Below are positions 11,701 to 25,600 of a stretch of DNA of 64,000 nt, in pieces; position 1 is the first letter of the stretch; the number at the start of each line of letters is the position of its first letter. Made by a program: the position numbers and the translations under genes. Source of the DNA: Varroa destructor (lineage: Eukaryota; Arthropoda; Arachnida; Mesostigmata; Varroidae); assembly GCF_002443255.2 (NCBI RefSeq), contig NW_019211457.1, positions 12,521,194 to 12,585,193 on the forward strand, written 5' to 3'. A model generated the notes under the pieces. That model searched no databases. It was given only the letters and a program-made list of their open reading frames with translations, and was not told where the DNA came from.

Positions 11701-13850
11701 CCAAGTCTCCGAACTTTGTAAAAGGAGCCATCATCCGGAGCTTCAGATCCGAAATGGGTCCGACCCGTTCCACACTGCGCTAATACATCGAAGCTGGAAT
11801 CTGTTGGCGCGAAGGCTACCCGTAGCGAACAAAAAAGCCTGAGACAGCAGTCGCACGCCAGTGATTAAGCCTATCGGCGGTGCGGCTTCATACGCTATAC
11901 AGTACGCGCATTCGGTAGTCGCGCGCCAGCCTGACAAGAGGCGTTAAGTCTACTTATTGTAAGGTACTCGACTGAAGCGTCAGACCAGCACAATTTCCTA
12001 ACATGTTCTAGAAATGCGTGTAACTTAAAATAACAACCCGATGCACTGCAATAGAAACCGCCACTCTCGGACGGATGAGTACGGGCTCTTATCTTGTCGG
12101 ATTCGCGCATGATATTTTTCCTCATGAGGTAGTGCTTTGTGCGGAAACCGCTGGACTAGGTGCGTTTTGAAGCCCTTATAGTATTGCCCACCACCGATTC
12201 AAACTAGTATCAGGCTGGGTCTATACGTAAAGACATTTTTCAGCTTTTATAGGAAAACTAGACAAAAAAAAAGCTTCTTTGACTGCGTTTTCAACTGTTA
12301 ATTTTTTGTCATCTAGGAAAACCGTACGGGTGTCGGTAAGGGCGTAAGCATGCATGATAAAAACGGCAAGGAAGGACTCTGATCAGTCATTTTTAGTCGT
12401 ACAATGGATACCCGCCTAGAAACAGCTCTATCTAATTTGCATATAATTACCTTCTAACTGTATCTATGCAGTTCTGCGTCAGATGTACGAATAGTCACAT
12501 CTTTGATGTATTTAGTGCGTGTATATAATGTGTTGAAATACATCCACCGTTGGCGGATCTTGAAAGCGGTTTACTTTCAAATTCTCGTCACGTCTGAGGA
12601 GCTTTTGCGATTCGTGGCCGCAAAAATAGCGCTCCTGTGTAATGGGAGTAGTCCTTTCTCCAGGGGCAATATTAATGTAATATCCTCCTGTAAAAATGCT
12701 CTTATTATCATTTGATGGAGCTGGCATGATATACACACACATACATGTACATACATAGTATCCGTTAAGATCATTATAAGGAAGTAGTAAAAATAAAGTA
12801 TAAACTGAAATCAAGGTATTTCAAGTAGTGTGCACTAGCTTAAAGTTAATGCTCTTTGAGTATTGTTTGCACCTCATAATTCTCATTTTCGCTAAGAAGG
12901 TCGGTAGCAGAGGTATCTCTGACAATACCGAGCCTCGTTATGGATCCTCAACAATACGGGTAATTGTTTATATAGACTTCGTATGCTACCGATGCGTTCT
13001 CTTTGTTCACCTAACAAACTAAAAAAAGTTAATAAACATGTGTTATAGACGTAGAATTTCGAGAATTATAAGAAACATTTAGCGATCCTCCTTTAAAGAA
13101 GAGTCACACCTGCGCTCTGTGGCTTGCCTTTACTTCACACCGAACTGCAGCTGATCGATCTGCGCCGTACTAATTAGTCAGCGTGCAATTGCTGCTCGAA
13201 CTTTTTCACAGAAGGGAAAGGTCTTCTCCGTGTCACTTCTCCGTGCAACTGGATACAAAAATCGATTATTCATTGGGCTATGCGTTGATTCTGTCTGGTC
13301 CAGTTAGGGCGTCCGGTAAGCTGCACAACAGCACGGTGAAGGTGAGTGGGTACACGGGTGGATGTACGCGTGCGGTCGCTGACGGGTAAATGGGGGGAGA
13401 AAGGCAGGCGGGGTCCAATGTTTCTATCGGATTTCGTTCTACGCCTGGGTACTCGCCCCAGCCTATGCTGTCCCAATGTCAGCGGCATTTGCTAATTGCA
13501 ATAAAAACAAATAATGCTAATTATCGAATCACTGTTGGGATGTCGTACTTAAGCATAGTAAGGAATGAAATGTAGTGGATTATAAGCGGCTACGAAATAT
13601 TGGTATAAGGTTGTAGTCATGAATGCCACGACACCGTAAGCAGAAGTGTCGGAGCTTTTGATCATTGAACGAAGACAACGAGCGGTTTATATAAGATTAC
13701 CATGAGTCAATGGATCGTAATCTTATTACATTTTGTGACAACAACAAAAAAAGACTATAAGAAGCTGGACAACGCGAGAACCCAAAATAGCATCAGAATT
13801 AATTTCTTTTTCGTATTCATGTTACCAGATTTTTCCATGACCGGTTGCTG
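5762..13850. other. Intergenic, no gene seen
   Basis: Scattered short open frames without motifs or matching splice sites. The longest is 131 codons at 5970-6365 (+), unrecognised. Near 11370-11760 (+) one frame is open for about 130 codons apart from a single TAG; no family recognised. Confidence 0.5.
9674..9699. repeat. (TA)n microsatellite
   Basis: About 13 TA units. Confidence 0.85.
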
Positions 13851-16660
13851 TTGTTGTTGTTTTTGATGTTATTGCGACTGTTGTCGTCATCGTTGTTATC
13901 TGCCTTTGATAGCGCCGAGTTCCGTCATCATGGAGTTTTTAGTTTTTCGCTCGGTCTTCGTCTTTTCCGGCGCCCAAAGACCGCCTGAGGCGAAGCTACC
14001 CTCAGCTCCATGTTTCGTAGGGCCGCGGCCGCCATCTGGAGATATCAAATATCAAAATGGCAATGATGATAATGATGATCGTCCTGTTTGAAGCTGGCCA
14101 GCCATGCCACCCCCGTACAGCCACCGCCACTAGCAGCAGCTGCTACTGCTGCTGCTGCTAGTGGCGGTGCTGCTGACCCCTCCCCCTCTTTAGATACGGC
14201 AGACTTTTAATTTGCCTCTTGAGGACCGGAGGAGCCACCAAAGGGAAGAGAGGGCCAGCGGAGTGAGGCCTTGAACTATATAGGACAACAAGAAACAATT
14301 GTTCGAAGAATAGAAAGCGGAGGCCGCCATAGCGGCGGGAGGTGGTGCTGGCGTCGATGGTGGCAAATGGGGCCGTGGGGCGGAAAAAGAGAGCGAGATA
14401 CTGACGCACATACAGACAGCAACGTGTAGCGGGGATTACTAGCTCCTACCTGCACTTGGTCCCTTCTTACCGGTGTTTTCTCGCTGTACTCTCATTACTA
14501 CCACATCGTACTACTATAGAGACTAAGCGAAGCGTCGTTGGTCAGCTTGTTGGCCCTGTCTGACAAGCCCAGCGCAACAGAAGTCAACGCTGCCACAGCA
14601 ACAACCGTGGGGTAACTGTATGAGCCATTCAACAAACGGAAGGGCCAAGAAGAGATGCGAGGGCTTTCAGAGCGAAGAACACGAAGTAGAACAACCAACG
14701 GCTGAAGGCAAGACACTGGGCTTTTCTCGAACGGCAAAACCATGCGATTTCTGAGACGCACCGATTACACGCTACTAACTTTGAGGTATATAACCACTCA
14801 AATAGTGGAAGGCTCAAGGACAGGCGGATGTTGGCGCTTACCATCTGCTCGAATGGGGTTCCGGCACATGAGGATACGGCTCTGCAGATACGGGGGCATG
14901 TGGGGAGGCAACGGAGGACTTCTCGTTTACTTCCCGCCAGAGAAATATTTCTCGGATTCGTTTTGAGGGCCAACTAGGGAGCAATTATTTGCTGCGAGGA
15001 AACCGGTAGCATTCGGGATAGGAAGAGTGGAGAATTAAGAGGAAAGGAAAGAGGATAGAGTCTTCCGTAGCTAGTCGCGAACGATTTTTTCTGCCTTCTC
15101 AATCATCACCATGAAACCACAAAGAAACAAGTTTAGAGAATCTCCAAAAAATGATAGCCAAACTCAGGCTTCACTTAACATTTAGCTATTATTATTAATA
15201 ATTTTATACTTTTGCAAAACGCTTTGTGTAAACGTTTTGGGACCTCTATAGAAGTTACACGATAGAGTTTCACGGAATCCGATTATTTTGTTGTCGTGAT
15301 TTCCTATTTTATCAGTTGTCCAAAAGCTGGTCCCGCGATACCACCAGCCATTATTAAATATATCGACAGTAGAAGGCTTCATCCCGGACGGAATATCATT
15401 TTAGTTTTATATCGCTAAATAAATTTCCGATTAATTACGGAAATGTTAGCATTTACTTCGACGCCGCATTCATCTATGCCAGCAGTTCACAGATGATTTT
15501 TACATTTCCTCTTGTTCCGGAGTAAATCGTGCGGGGTCCTACTGAAAAGCAGCTGCAGAGTGTTGTACATTTAGTTTCTGTACGTTACGACCCGTAGCGT
15601 GCATATCTCTCTCCTAAAGTTACCAGAGGCCGATTAGATCTATTATTCAATGAACTGAGAAATAAAATCATCGCTTAGTGATTTTTCGCGGCTCTACGTT
15701 GAAGCCTGCACATCTAACTGAAACATACCTGAAAGATCCTTTTTGTTTCCACTTTCGCGGGCACAGAAGCCACCATCGAATATAAAACAATGTATCATGC
15801 AAAGATAATTAAATGAGTAAGCGGAGGTTAACCTGAAAAAGATTACCTTTACTAAAAGAATTGCTATGATCTCCTTTGATTGTTACGGTCTTGGCGTACC
15901 CGACAAATTTTGCACGTCCCTTATATTGGCTCATTGCAATTGAACACGCAATCTGTTAGAAGCCCTCAAGGCCTAATCTCTGGAAAGTGTATGACGTCTG
16001 AAAGGATATTGTGTTGCTTGCGCTTGTCGTTATATCTGTCTTACGGCTAGGGCACCGTACAGGGCGCCTAAAGCTATTGCACACTTCTGAAATGTAGATA
16101 GACACGTGAACATTACTATTGATATGTACATGCACACTGCCTGTCTGAATAGCACATTGACTTGGCTAGTACGTCGATTCACAGCGTAGTCAGCTGGTCC
16201 TATTTTGTTCCAGGCCAATTCTGGCCACCATCAGCTTCGAGGCGTCTGAGGTAGGAGAACGTCCTACACAGCCAACAAATCCCCTTAGCAGAATCACTCC
16301 ATTCAACGTAGCCCTTTGCTAACGCACCCCGTTCCTTTTCTTCCGTCTCCTGGGTGAGGGTTCTCCTCCCCCCAATAACCGACCCTCTTGGCGGTGTTTC
16401 TTATGCCCGGCCTACGGTGTCTTGTTTGCCCTGGTGCAGTTGTCGGGGGCGAATAGGCAACAATTCGTTCTTCGACGAACCGGCTTGTCACTAGCTTGCT
16501 TACTCGTGCATTCGCGACCACGAAGAAGACGTGTGGCATTGACTGAAATGTTTCCATCCATTCGCTTCACTGCAGATTCTGTTCTTGAATGGTTGTTGAA
16601 TCCTGCCAGAGATAAATTTGGTCTCACCACACAGACACTGCTGTTGATCTGAAATGGACT
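13851..16660. other. Intergenic with GC-rich patches
   Basis: Triplet repeats (GTT, CAG/CTG, GAT) at 13850-14165 and a GC-rich patch to about 14950, with overlapping open frames on both strands that look compositional. A second GC-richer patch at 16310-16560. No coding signature. Confidence 0.45.
14122..14169. repeat. 19-bp inverted repeat with (GCT)n loop
   Basis: Arms 14122-14140 (CACCGCCACTAGCAGCAGC) and 14151-14169 are exact reverse complements, separated by 10 bases. Made of CAG/CTG triplets plus a unique CACCGCCACTA part, so it is more than a plain triplet repeat. Confidence 0.8.
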
Positions 16661-19600
16661 TGTCCCAAAGTTCAGATTTCGCTAAGGTTTTTCCCAGTTA
16701 TTTTCGAACTGTTAGCTGATCTCATAGCGAGATGGACGGCTTTCTCATACATCGTAAAGCAAAATTATTATAGTCGATTATGTAGTATCGTTTTTGTTAG
16801 CTCCCTGAATCCTAAGAAGTGACGGATCTAAAAATGGTCTGCTTAGCAAAAAAATTCGTCATATCGAAGAGTTATTAATTTGAATTGGTCTTTTTGGCTA
16901 AAACCAAATAGACGAGGAAAACTTAACCCATACGGAAGATGCTTCAATTGGCAGCATATACAATATTGACATTGAGGAAAGTAAAAACATTGTGAAAACG
17001 TACGCTTTTTTTCTTTCTTCGGAAACCATCCTTGTCCCATAACTAAAAACGATGCCGTAGAAGGAACACGTACATTCGTCGCAATCAATGTATAACTTTC
17101 TTCGGTTCGTTTCGTACACAAACGCAGAAAAGAGGCCTTCATTCCCCCACATTAGATAGAAATGTGTCCCTATTATTCAAGCTGACGCTTAATAATTTGA
17201 GTTTTTCATTGGACCCACACCACTGGCCCTATCATGGTCTCCAAGGGATTGAATCGATACGAACTGAGATTGTTCGAATGTCAAACTTCAGGCCCAACCC
17301 TTATTAGCCAGCCAAAAAAAAAGTTGCAGGACGCCTCCAATCCATCGGCGAATATATATATGTATATATATAGGTTCTACATTCGAAAACGAAGGGGCAA
17401 AATTAAATAACGTATTACGTTGCTGTTTATACTAAGTTAATCACCTACGCATCAAATAATGTCATACCTCCTCAACTAACAATTGCGTATCTGAGCAGAG
17501 TGAAACGCCAGAGGAATCGTTCTGACGCTAACGTACGTTTGAGATAGAAATTCCCTTGTTAGTGAAGTAATAGGTACAAATGCGTCAACTCATTTATACT
17601 GTCTCTTAAGGTATTCTATTCGTAGAGAAATATTATTAACACTATTAAATGAGGCTGTATTCTTCAATATAGGTGTAATAGTCAAGCTTGTTGAGATTTC
17701 CTCATCGGTCACTTAGTGCCTTTCTGACTGTCTGAGTCTGTCCCCACTTCCAGCATCATTTGCCTAGTACTACTGTAAGCGCAACTAAGACGACGACGAC
17801 GACAACAACAACTGCCCCCCCGTCCGCCTGTAGCCAGTTCCCTGTTTTCTGCCCTGCCTTAGAACAGCAGTGAGAGAGCTATTGTAGATACTAATTGCCA
17901 TCGACTCCTTGATTCTTTCATAAATCCTCCGGTTTCCACTAACTCCCCAACCCGCTTTTTTGCGTCAACCCCCAACAGATGTTGCAAAGTGTTGTGTAAT
18001 TTGGTAACTTTAAGCCTATTCATGGAATGGGGAATATGCCAGAGCACTCACCCGAGCATGTTTATTGAAATCTGTGATCAGCTGTACTTTGATGTCATGG
18101 CTTCCTTAGAACATTACATTAAATATTAAACGCATAATTTGAAAAGAGACTATGTTGTGCCTTTTTTGAATGATTGGAGCAAATCAAAATTTGATCAAGT
18201 TGAAATGGCGCTAGTAATTTTCGATATTGGAAGTTAAAGTAAGAGGTTTCGCATAGGTCTGAATAATGCCGTTATGTGAGTCGAAGTAGAGGGTAGCTAA
18301 ACTGAAATTTCGACGGATTCAAAAGTGCGCTAGCTTATATACGGCGTATGAGGTGAGCATTATGGGCTTTTTGGTAATGCCCTACAGTCGTACTTCGGGA
18401 CAGCAGTGTGTGTCCAGCATTTAGGGCTAATTTGAGAGCTACTTTCTTAATATTACGTTTCCTGTTCCAATAGCGGCGCTGGCCTCATGAGGCAGTGTGT
18501 GCATGTGCAAGACGCGTCTCTAATTCTAAACATCCGCACAAAATTTCCTCGAAGCTGTTTCTTGCAATATTCAAAATCTGTTGAGTTGCCATCTTTTTAG
18601 AGTGACCGCAATGGTGAAAAACACGAGAGTGCTTTAAAACTCACTAAAAATGCAGGCATACCTGTGCACGAAAAATGACGGCCAGAAGTTGAGACCTTCT
18701 CATGTCATTAGAGGTCTAAAAAAAAAGCAAGAGTTGTCTCTTAGAGAAAAAAAAAAAGTGCAACCAATGCTAAACGAAGGTACATAGGAAAAGTTTTGAG
18801 CTAAGAGGCCATAGCAGCCTGGAAGTCTTAAGAAGGAAACGGAGACATTCCTGGCTACCGACGGTCAGCCAAAGGGAAGTATTTTAACATTACACCTGCT
18901 AAATTTTGTTTTCGCTAAAAAAAATTAGTAAACAATTTAACATTAGGCATGAATTTTTCTAGAGTTTCTAAGGTGACCAATAGGAAAAACTGTGTGCAGA
19001 TACTTTGTACATTTAACGTGGACAGCAAACGCCTGACCGGACTGTAGCCTTGGCAGCTATTCCAACCCAGCCATCAGTGCTGATCATTCCGTGCTTCCCC
19101 GGAATGGGAAGAACTTCGAAGACGACTGCTGACAGCTAACCTATATTGCTAGAGAAGACGTTCCAGGTGTGCCCAATTAAGTGGGTATGCGGACCTGAGC
19201 CCGTTTTACGAGCATAGCGTTCAAGCCATCTCGAAATACGCATCAGTGACCCAGGCGGAAACCGCAAACCATTCACTTTCAACCAATCATCTTCACGTTC
19301 TAAAGGCTTCCCGTAACCTCAAAGATATGCTGCGTTTCTAAATGACTAGTTACAGTTTGTCCAAGAGTTCTACAGTATGTTAATGGTCCAGCGGGTTCGA
19401 AATAAAATAGCGCACGTAATTTTAACTGCTCAAAAAGGTACGGACTGCTGTGGCTTATGCTGAGTTCTGGCTTCAACTTCAAACTCGAAGTTAAAACTTT
19501 CTTTCAGTACGTAGCATCCGATTTGTCGATTCGCGTAGTCCCATTAAGCCATTGCTGTTGCTTAGAGGAGATATTGAATAAATAAATTTGAAATCTTCAA

Positions 19601-22600
19601 GCAAATCACCATTGAGACAATGTGATATTTTTTATGTTTCTTTAAAAAAAAGTTGGTTGAAGTTTAGAAATTCAATAGCTTCGTATACGACCCTCTCACT
19701 TGGCGCGATCGTGAAACGTGCTGTGGTGAAGCCGATTAACTATAAATGCTTAACTTGATTTTACAAACGACTTTATCGTATCTCTAAAATTATAACTTCC
19801 ATATTTCGCTCTAAGATTTCTACATGATGAACCTAACGCTTAAGTTTCTTTAGTGCGCAGAATTAAAGGAAGTTCAGTTGAATTCCTCTACGTTAGGATC
19901 GCATTCAGCGAGTCTGCGAAAGAGCTATCTCATTCATAAACACAAGCCACTTCAAAACTATGTATTCAAGATTCGTATATTTAGGAACCTGTCTAGGAAT
20001 GCTGTCTTCTAGCCCCTTTGCCTAGATACGTAGAGTTTAGGGGTGTTGCTGGCAAACGGCAAACGATGGCTCGACGAAACAGTTTAGGTTATCTGGAAAA
20101 GCTTTCCACTTCTCGGTTCTTTTTCGCAAATGCTTAAAGGGTCGTCGAGAGAATAGGGTTTTTTGTTGCAAATAACTCTCTCCATCGATGAGTCTTCTCG
20201 TTTCTGAAGCTAACTGTTCACACAAGTTAGAAGTCCGAACCGTATAGATTCATAATCTAGTAGCGGTAGCTATCGTGACCACTTTTATGATGTTCAATAT
20301 TTGTCGCTTCCATCCGAAAATTGATTTATTCGAGAACGCTTTTCTGGCCATGATCTCTTTAGGAATTTTCAGATTGGGAAACGCGCAATTCTTCTCGAAT
20401 GTACCCTATTATGATATTAATACGTCCACTATTCAATGGTCGTCCAGTTGGCTTGAGCCGTCTGGCCCCCTTCTTTAGGCCCGCTGTTAAGGACTGCAGC
20501 GTTAATTAGGCTTCCATTACGCAATCCTCGGTGACGATGACATCGAGTCAGAGGGAGGATGCTGGCAAACCTGTTAGAGCTAAATAAATGGAGTAAGGGG
20601 TGACGAGAGTGACAGCGAACAGATAATGCTGATGCTACGCGGATCGTGGTCGCCAGCATCTCCATGACGAAGTTCTCCCGTCTGGGTCAAATGATGACGG
20701 ATTGTCTGCGTCTACATTTAGAAACGCCAGTGAGTCATTAAATTAAATAGCAAGCGGAATTGTTGATTCATTGAGTAAACGGACTACGTATCGTGGATGT
20801 CATGATTGTCCATCAAAATAAAAACGTTTCATGAAGCTAAATTAACTAAAAATACTCATGGTAGACGTCCTTCAACTGGTAACAAGTTGGTTATTTATAA
20901 TAATGCCTCCTCACGTCTACCTTTTCAGCGAACGTCGATGGCAGTCCCTATGTAGTACCTGTACGTAATGCTACCCCTGCGCTGACTAATTGCCAACTCT
21001 TGTCGCAGACCAAAGCAGCTCATCGGGTTATTTCTCGTATTCGCGTCTTCGTGCTGCTGTCACTACACAGAACTTTCCGTTGCAGCAAAGGGGTTTCTCG
21101 AACGAATGTCTCCCAAGGGAGCTGTGCTCTGGTGTCGCCGTCGTGTCCGCTAGGACCCCGACACACTCATAAGAATTCTACTACAGGGCACTAGGCGACA
21201 ACTGAAATTAGAACGTGCAGTTTGACCTTTCCCGTTTTGACAGTATTTCCCATTGACTGGTTTGTTAAATTGTTTACTCTACGGCCACATGCAAAAGTTT
21301 GCGTTTGCAACAAAGCTTTGAGAGCGCTTCGCTCTGAGAAGCGACTTGTGCGGATGACGTATCAATGCGTCTGTATAGATGCTACCCTACTGAAATACCC
21401 TTGATGATTTTCGCAGCGTGCGTCAACAAGGCAGTGTCCACACACTCGGTTTTTATCACCGAACAAGTTGTTACTTTCACGGTAGATGAATATTTACTGC
21501 ACCCGAAGCAAAAGTCCACACTACAGAGCTTTATTTTGAAAGTATACTTTGCTAATTTTACCTGCGACTAGCGTTACTGAAAGCTCGGATTATATGCGAT
21601 AAGTTGGCGATCCATCTTAGGACGTACAGCGCTTGGTGAAGAGGCGTGTCGATGTGTGCACTTCACTTACTTAAACAACACGCGTCAGTTCTTAAGCAAA
21701 ACTGGACTTGGGCCCTTCGTACACTTACTATGCAGACGTGGATTAATGCGAGTAAAAAGGTCAATATCACGTTTTCCGGCCGCCAACCTTCACTCATTCG
21801 ATGACATATCAGGCCAGAATTACGCACCCTATTTATTTACTATATATACCTCTTTCGATGCATTTCAAGAAGGCTGTGACTGCCGATGTTATAGATTGTC
21901 GGAGGTGGAGGTTGGCCGATTGTTAGCACGTCCGTAGGGGTCGAGTCAGACCCACTTACATTGGCTTAGAGCAGCAAGCCTGTGCGTACCGGACAAACGG
22001 CGTTGGTTGGACGACCATTTCCATCGCTTGCTTATTAAGCACTTAGCGCGTAAAGGCAGGATCAGTTAAGGATAGCGCCTCGGCAGCAGACTGTTACGCC
22101 TATTACGGTGGGACAATAATAGGAGAAGGTGGTCAGGCAGGAACTCCTTCCGCTCCTTGCACTGTGCAACGGCAGCACTTAAGATAAAGCGTCCGCCTGC
22201 GCCGCGTCACTGGATGCATTGTGTTATATTGCTGGACGAAGGGTGATAACACCAAGCAAACAGAAGCAAAAGGTAGTTCCAAGCCCGTTCGGGAACTGGA
22301 AAAGAGAATAGTGCACTCACGAAAAAAAACTAAGCATCACTTCATCCTTAAAAAGCTGCACTAGGTGAAGCAAAGTGACCCGTTCGTATCATTACTATTG
22401 CTAGTCGAATAATCCCATATAAGGAAAGATACATTGTAGGACTATAAGCGGCCGCGATAAATTGAGCCTATAAAAAGTGACTAATATTTTATTTTTTTTT
22501 TTTTACTTCTCTTATTGGGTACCAAAGGAGAAGATCATTTGAGAGGCAATTAGGGAAAGGCGCATTCAATGAAATGCGCTTTGCCGCCATTATCGGAAAT

Positions 22601-25600
22601 ACATCCTATTAGAAACAAGTTCGTTCGTGCTCTTCTGCACTCTGTGCATGCTCCACGCAGAGACAGCTGAATTGACCGTAGTTCGAAAAGGCTGGCTAGC
22701 ATAAATAATGTTTTTATTTAACTGTTCTGTGAAACGATTTTGGCTCGAACCAAACACCAAAACAATACCAATGAAGCAACCTTAATAAAAATATCTGGAC
22801 ATAACAAGAATCCTAGGACGGTCAGTATCATTTTACGCGTCATACATTTTACTAAGGGGCATTCTTAATCCGTAATGACATCAACATTTTGGGCGCACAC
22901 GCACAAATCTATCTGACGTTATCATACTTCTCCAGATGTAGATGGTGCAACATTCAATTTTGTATCATATAAACCTAGGTATTTGTGTTACCTTCACGAT
23001 ATCTGAAATTTGACTAAGGAACACGCAAACTCCACCAAGTGAAGGACTTTGTCGTATTTAAATACGTTTTTATATACTTCGTTCACCAATTTATTCTCGT
23101 TTTGTTGACTTCGAGGGGGCGCACTTGCCTGAAATCGAAGTATGATGCTCTTGCTCGAAAAAGCAATCCTAATTTCCAGAACAACTATCTCGTATTACCT
23201 TACGTTAGCAGTCGCTGGCGTCGGGCCTTCCTGCTTTTCTCTGTAGATTCCCTATTCTCTTTACGTTTTTCGAAACGACGGCAAAACAAGTAGTCGACTC
23301 ATGTCTCGGCAGGCCTTCGTCTATCTGCCCTGCAAAAACCGAGCCAGCCAGCCACCCAGCCGCGTGGCCTATTTGAACTATGTAGAAGAACAGCAGGCCT
23401 TCTGCTGCGTATTTTAGTCATGGTAGCGGCCATGTTGTCATTGCTTCCTATCTTGTCAGTGTTGTGCGATGCGGGCGCTCAAGCTTCGAGAGCCTTTTCA
23501 GTGGTCGCTCACGGTAATGGGGATACTGAAATGGAAGTAAAGAAAAACAGCCTGCACTCTATGCATTCTACATTTGTAATAGTAAGGTTGTTCGTAGCAC
23601 TGATTTTGTAGCACTCTAACGAAACAGATAAGTATTGCGCAGGCTTATTGTTACTTTATAATTGCATTTGAAGCCTAAAACTATGTGAGCATTCCTAATA
23701 AGTATCTGCGAAGGAGATTTGAATAAGCGTAAAATAGATGACTGCAAACATGAAGTACCCATAGAGTTCTGTTAATACCATTAGAACAAACCGATCAGGG
23801 TTTATGGCACCCTTTGATTTTCTTGATAAAGGCTTCAAGTTAAATGGTCACTTGTTGTCGCATCGTGAGTCGTTCATTGACGCTTTCAATGTCTAGCACA
23901 GAGAGGGCAATGCCGTTTGCCTTTCCTCAGCATCTTTTTTGCACAAATATCGATACAGCATATATATATATATATATATATATATCTAGCTTTCTCACTC
24001 ATGGTTTAAATAAAGCTTCAAAAATACCACTATTTCCGAGTCTAAACTATATTTGTAACGCTACCCTCGTCCTTCTCTTCCTACTGCATTTCGATTATTT
24101 CACTGAAGTGAGTAACCTCCGGCCTCGCCTCATTTCTCTAAAAAACATAAACAAAACGAAAGCTTTTCTAAGAGATTCCTTGCAGGCGATAAGGCCTACA
24201 GGAAATATCGCGCCGAAGCAGCCGCATTTCGAGCAAATGCAGATCCGCCGACGATTGTTTTAGGAGAACCTTAATGCACCTTCATAATAGCAGGAATAGT
24301 TCTAATGTGTCGTACAGGTGTTGGTACGCGGGTGCAGGCTGTGATGGGTGGAAACAGGCGTATAGTCACTCGAGTAACCTTTCAAGGGCTGGCTAGCCCA
24401 GAACAAAGAAACCTGCAAAATCTAGATAAAGACCAAACCCCTTCTAACCGTGTGCCCACAACTCAAGAAACGCCTGGAAGAAACAAGATTTGAGATGGTC
24501 TACGAAATCAAGGGAACAACGACAGCAGTGCTGAGATTTGTTCCTACGATTGAGTTGGGAATTGTTTTCGAGATGGGAAAAAACGGGAAATCAGTATGAA
24601 TGTACTGAATTGAATCCGGCGGATATTCTACTTCGAGTAGAAGGCAACTGGGATTTCGACTGGTATAAAAAGAGCTGATCTAAGTCAAGACCTATTTGAC
24701 AATTTCAGTTGACAATAGTATTAAAATGACACAGTAATAATTCTAATGAGGACTGGAAGGTACCGTTCTGAGCAAGACCAAGCAGCTTGCATGCGAATGT
24801 TATAGAGCTCTCCAGTGTCCTAAAAATGTCCTTCTCAATTTACTAGTGTTCCAACCTATTCGCTTGTGACATCGTAGGTGCGACAATCCAAGAAGTCAAA
24901 ATTTTCGTTACTTGTTAGGGAATAACAGATCTCAGTTCAAGATATATGTGTAATCTATCTAACAGAAACACGAGCGTTGCGGCTGAATCATACAAACTAA
25001 AACCGACACGGAATCTATTCTTAATTATTAAAAAGGTACTGTTTAGTGTTATTCAAAAAACTTTGTGTCTTGGAAAGTCTATCGGTTCGCAGAGCATTAC
25101 AAAGTGTAAACACTAAGCAAAAAGTATCAGTAAAGTTTTTATAAAACAGTTCATAAAACATCCTACATTTTTTCAACCTAAATTTAGTGATCACGCGTGA
25201 CCTCATTCAGGAACTGAACGCAACGGAGTGCCAAAAAAAATGTGAGTAAATAGTAATTGTAGATAAAAAAAAACAACATTCACGCAAGGGTAGCATAGGT
25301 GTGCCACATAACCATTTGCGTACTATACGTCTACCTGCGATGCCAGCAAAAAGAAAATGGAATATAACATAGCGAACGTCGCGTAATGCACTTGTCAGAA
25401 TCATGCAATTGTCGTGCCTGCAGGTGATGCTATTCAGTGTTGGTGACAAACGGTAGAAGGTTGTTGTCTTCAACACAATAGTCAGCTCGATGACTAGGAA
25501 GAGGCCTAGTGCAAGACACACGGACCGATGGACGGATGGGCGGTGTGAATGAAGAATATGTGGCAAAGTGACCTTCACGGCCACGTAGAGACGAACACGC

